Assembly (NCBI GenBank): GCA_021845945.1
Contig: JAJZRD010000212.1
Coordinates: 1 to 6,589 of the forward strand
Reading direction: 5' to 3'
Source: Chloroflexota bacterium
Lineage (GTDB): Bacteria > Chloroflexota > UBA6077
DNA length: 6,589 bases
Numbering within the stretch: position 1 is the stretch's first letter; every line of letters begins with the position of its first letter. Positions 4,186 through 6,589 of the stretch are shown here, one piece after another. A program made the translations under genes and the position numbers. Below the pieces are notes generated by a model. It saw only the letters and a list, made by a program, of their open reading frames with translations. It had not been told where the DNA came from and did not search any database.

Positions 4186-6121
4186 GGACCCGACTCCTTC
4201 TCCCCAGGTAGGCCTCGATGACGGAGGGGTTGTCCCGCACCTCCTGGGGCGTGCCCTCGGCGATGATCTCGCCGAAGTTGAGGACGGTGACCTGGTGGCA
4301 GAGGCCGCTGATGATCCTCATGTCGTGTTCGATGACGATGACGGTGATCCCTCGCTCCCGGTTCAGGGCGCGAACCAGCCGGACCAGCCGCTGCTTCTCG
4401 GCCAGGCTCATGCCGGCGGCCGGCTCGTCCAGCAGCAGCAGCCGGGGCTCGGTGGCCAGGGCCCGGGCTATCTCCACCAACCGCTGCTGTCCGTAGGGCA
4501 GATCGCCTGGGAAGTCGCTGGCCCTGCCGGCGAGCCCCACGAAGGCCAGGGCCTCCAGGGCCTGCTTCTCGATCCGCCGCTCCTCCTCCACCGTGCCGCC
4601 GGTCTGGAGGAAGGTCCCCAGCAGCCCCGCCCGTGTGCGGGAGTACTTGGCTGCCTTGACGTTGTCCAGGACCGTCAGGCGGGGGAAAAGCCGTATGTTC
4701 TGGAAGGTGCGGGCGATCCCCCTCTGGACCCGTGTGGAGGGGCTGCAGCCGTCCACCCGCTCGCCGGCCATCTGGAGGTGGCCGGCCGTGGGGCGATAGA
4801 TCCCGCTGACCAGGTTGAGCAGGGTGGTCTTTCCGGAGCCGTTGGGGCCGATGATGCCCCGAATCTCCCCCTCCGCCACGGAGAGGTCGACGGAGCGCAC
4901 GGCCACCAGTCCGCCGAAGGCGATGGTCAGGCCGGAGGCGGAGAGGAGCGAGGGCTGGGCGCCGGGTGCTGGGTGCTGAAGGCTGGGTGCCGAGTCCTGG
5001 GTCCTGGGTGCTGTGTCCTCTTCCCTCTCCCTTTGGGAGAGGGTCGGGGTGAGGGCTTGTTCAGGGCCAGTCAAAGAGCCCTCACCCGCCCTTCGGTCGG
5101 CCTCTCCCAGGGGGAGAGGTGATTGCTCTCTCTCCCCGTCGGCCCGTCTCCCCGTCTCCCCCACAGATCTCTGCAGAAGCCCGGCGACCAGGCTCCCGAC
5201 CAGCCCCACCACACCCTTGGGGGCGAAGACCAGCATCAGCACGATGCTCAAACCGTAGATGGCCATGTAGTAGGCTTCCAGGAAGCGCAGCCACTCGGGC
5301 AGGAAGGTGAGCAGGACCGTGCCCACCAGGGGACCGAGCGCGGTGCCGGCGCCGCCGATCAGCAGCATGGCGACGAAGCGGATGGTGCTGAAGAGGTCGA
5401 AGGTCTCGGGGCTGATGTAGGAAGAGAAGGCGGCCCAGAGACTACCCGCCACCCCCGCCAGGAAGGCGCTCAGCACGAAGGCCAGCACCCGGCAGTAGGT
5501 GACGTCGACGCCGGTGGCAGCGGCAGCGAGCTCGTCGTCCCGGGTGGCCTCCAGGGCTCGACCCAGGCGGGAGCGCCGGAAACGCACCGTGAAGAGAATG
5601 GCGGCCAGCACCACGGCCAGGTTGAGGTAGTAGAAACGCTCCGGAGTGTCGAAAACCAGCGGCCCGAAGGCGGCCGGCGGGATGCCTCGGATCCCGTTGG
5701 CGCCGTGGGTCAGCCGCTCGGTGTTCATCAACACCAGCCGGACGGCCTCGCCGAAGGCGAGGGTGGCCATGGTCAGGTAGTGGCTGCGCAGCTTGAGGGT
5801 GGGCACACCCAGGATGACCCCGAACAGGGAGGTCACCAGGACGGCGCCCAGCAGCCCCACCGGGAAGCTCATGTGGGCGTCGGTGGTCAGCAGGGCGGAG
5901 GTGTAGGCCCCGATCCCCCAGAAGGCCGCCTGGGCCAGGGAGAAGATCCCCCCGAAGCCGTAGACGAAGTTCAGTCCCAGCACCACCACGCTGAACATCA
6001 GCGCCATGTTGAGCAGGACGAGGCTGTAGGCCGAGGGGAACAGCCAGGGCAGTGCCAGCGCCGCCGGCAGGACGGCGACGATCAGCAGGTTGCGGTGAGA
6101 GCGACCAGCCAACAGCCTCAT
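4169..6121 (-). CDS. livM/livG: Fused LivM permease - LivG ATPase of a branched-chain amino acid ABC transporter
   Basis: One 650-residue frame holds two transporter parts. Residues 1-318 are the LivM-type permease with about eight or more membrane segments; the cytoplasmic coupling loop is RLGRALEATRDDELAAAATG (186-205), and LLIGGAGTALGPLVGTVLL (253-271) is typical. Residues 393-650 are the LivG ATPase: Walker A GPNGSGKTT (425-433), RTFQN Q-loop (Gln474), signature LPYGQQR (541-547), Walker B LLLLDEP (561-567), switch His599 in IEHDM. All nucleotide-binding residues are present. LivM-LivG fusions are known, but this linker (319-392) is unusual: it is made of translated DNA repeats (see repeat entries). 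It contains no ATG or GTG that could start LivG well; one TTG (Leu350) is a weak candidate. Start ATG 6121 overlaps the livH stop as ATGA, indicating translational coupling. A sequencing error joining two genes is possible but not suggested by the domains. Confidence 0.93.
   Translation of the reverse strand: MRLLAGRSHRNLLIVAVLPAALALPWLFPSAYSLVLLNMALMFSVVVLGLNFVYGFGGIFSLAQAAFWGIGAYTSALLTTDAHMSFPVGLLGAVLVTSLFGVILGVPTLKLRSHYLTMATLAFGEAVRLVLMNTERLTHGANGIRGIPPAAFGPLVFDTPERFYYLNLAVVLAAILFTVRFRRSRLGRALEATRDDELAAAATGVDVTYCRVLAFVLSAFLAGVAGSLWAAFSSYISPETFDLFSTIRFVAMLLIGGAGTALGPLVGTVLLTFLPEWLRFLEAYYMAIYGLSIVLMLVFAPKGVVGLVGSLVAGLLQRSVGETGRRADGEREQSPLPLGEADRRAGEGSLTGPEQALTPTLSQREREEDTAPRTQDSAPSLQHPAPGAQPSLLSASGLTIAFGGLVAVRSVDLSVAEGEIRGIIGPNGSGKTTLLNLVSGIYRPTAGHLQMAGERVDGCSPSTRVQRGIARTFQNIRLFPRLTVLDNVKAAKYSRTRAGLLGTFLQTGGTVEEERRIEKQALEALAFVGLAGRASDFPGDLPYGQQRLVEIARALATEPRLLLLDEPAAGMSLAEKQRLVRLVRALNRERGITVIVIEHDMRIISGLCHQVTVLNFGEIIAEGTPQEVRDNPSVIEAYLGRRSRVRARTR
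4957..5019. repeat. Nine-unit 7-bp tandem repeat inside the livM-livG linker
   Basis: Nine degenerate copies of GGGTGCT (+ strand) fill exactly 63 bp, for example GGGTGCT at 4964 and 4971, GGGTCCT at 4999 and GGGTGCT at 5006. Because three units make 21 bp, the minus-strand frame reads a seven-residue repeat three times: TAPRTQD, SAPSLQH, PAPGAQP (residues 370-390). Heptamer tandem repeats of this kind are usually intergenic. Confidence 0.85.
5021..5125. repeat. Three-hairpin dispersed repeat (LTPTLSQRERE type) inside the livM-livG linker
   Basis: Three inverted repeats follow in order. CCCTCTCCC/GGGAGAGGG (5023-5031/5035-5043) is a 9-bp stem with loop TTT. GGGTGAGGGCT/AGCCCTCACCC (5047-5057/5077-5087) is an 11-bp stem. 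CCTCTCCC/GGGAGAGG (5101-5108/5112-5119) is an 8-bp stem. On the minus strand it encodes SPLPLGEADRRAGEG...ALTPTLSQRERE (about residues 334-367), the well-known spurious peptide of a palindromic repeat common between genes in many bacteria. Here it is read in frame within a real gene. Confidence 0.88.
5135..5158. repeat. Three-unit 8-bp tandem repeat inside the livM-livG linker
   Basis: CCCGTCGG, CCCGTCTC and CCCGTCTC lie head to tail at 5135, 5143 and 5151 (24 bp, so frame-neutral). The minus-strand translation is the GETGRRADGE part of the linker (about residues 321-330). It sits right after the last LivM membrane segment. Confidence 0.75.
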
Positions 6122-6588
6122 GCCTTCTGCGCCACCTTCTCGCCGAAGATGCCCTTGGGCATGACGACCAGGACCAGGATAAGCACCACGAAGGCGAAGA
6201 CGTCCTTATACAAAGAGGAGACGTAGGCCGCGGCCAGCACCTCCACCAGCCCTATGACCAGCCCACCGATCATGGCGCCGGGGATGCTGCCCCAGCCCCC
6301 GATGATGCTGGCGACGAAGGCCTTTATCCCGACCCGCACGCCCATCTCGACGGAGATGTAGAAGGTGGGGGCCAGCAGGACGCCAGCCAGCCCTCCCAGG
6401 GCCGAGGCCAGGGCGAAGGTTAGCGCCGTCATCAGGCCGATGTTGACCCCAAGCAGCCGGGCAGTCTGCTTGTCCTGGGCCGTCGCCCGCATCAGCTTCC
6501 CGATCCGGGTCTTGTGGAAGAACCAGTGCTGCAGCAGCACCAGCAGCGCGGCGACGACCAGGATCAGCAGGTGCTGGGGGACCAGGCG
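6118..6588 (-). CDS. livH: Branched-chain amino acid ABC transporter permease LivH, 3' part
   Basis: The frame is open to the right edge, giving about 156 C-terminal residues of a protein usually near 290-310; the start lies outside the window. The coupling loop GKLMRATAQDKQTARLLGVN followed by ALTFALASALGGLAGVLLAP is characteristic of LivH. GWGSIPGAMIGGLVIGLVE and a final hydrophobic segment ending VMPKGIFGEK also fit. LivH pairs with LivM to form the membrane channel of the importer. The stop TGA (6120-6118) overlaps the livM-livG start as ATGA. The binding protein LivK and the operon promoter are not in the window. Confidence 0.93.
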   Translation of the reverse strand, partial: RLVPQHLLILVVAALLVLLQHWFFHKTRIGKLMRATAQDKQTARLLGVNIGLMTALTFALASALGGLAGVLLAPTFYISVEMGVRVGIKAFVASIIGGWGSIPGAMIGGLVIGLVEVLAAAYVSSLYKDVFAFVVLILVLVVMPKGIFGEKVAQKA

Positions 6589-6589
6589 G

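Noticed and set aside
5123..6226. 367-residue plus-strand frame opposite livM and the end of livH
   Set aside because: It is Gln/His/Gly/Glu-rich antisense sequence opposite strongly conserved transporter genes.

Overview
This is a GC-rich window (roughly two thirds G+C by eye). It has GTG/TTG starts, a tightly overlapping branched-chain amino acid transporter operon, and several kinds of dispersed intergenic repeat. That mix, with the repeat types seen, fits Chloroflexota or a similar high-GC environmental lineage. This is an inference, and no single gene here proves it.

Layout. Positions 3-671 (+) hold the C-terminal part of a multi-pass membrane protein of the lysylphosphatidylglycerol synthase transmembrane (AglD/UPF0104) type. 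It converges, with a 35-nt gap, on a minus-strand PlsC-like acyltransferase (707-1543). Next comes a repeat-rich spacer (1733-1877) with a perfect 26-bp palindrome, an ERSEAS-type inverted repeat and a 16-bp direct repeat whose second copy contains the stop codon of the next gene. That gene (1874-2752, minus) encodes a secreted NlpC/P60 cell-wall peptidase. Upstream of it lie about 700 nt without a convincing gene (2756-3459). This stretch carries many stem-loops, including a 40-nt hairpin at 2956-2995, and a possible extended -10 promoter at 3305-3313. It may be a long structured leader or a separate RNA.

The right half (3460-6588, minus) is a liv/HAAT operon read right to left: livH (3' part only), a fused livM-livG gene, and livF. 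The genes overlap by 4 and 17 nt, so translation is probably coupled. Together they supply two permease domains and two ATPase domains of an ABC importer for branched-chain or related amino acids. The substrate-binding protein is not in the window and may lie upstream of livH.

The most unusual feature is the linker joining LivM to LivG (about residues 319-392). It is built almost entirely from three repeat types normally found between genes: an 8-bp tandem repeat, a three-hairpin element and a 7-bp tandem repeat. All are read through in one open frame. No wholly new multi-gene system was seen.
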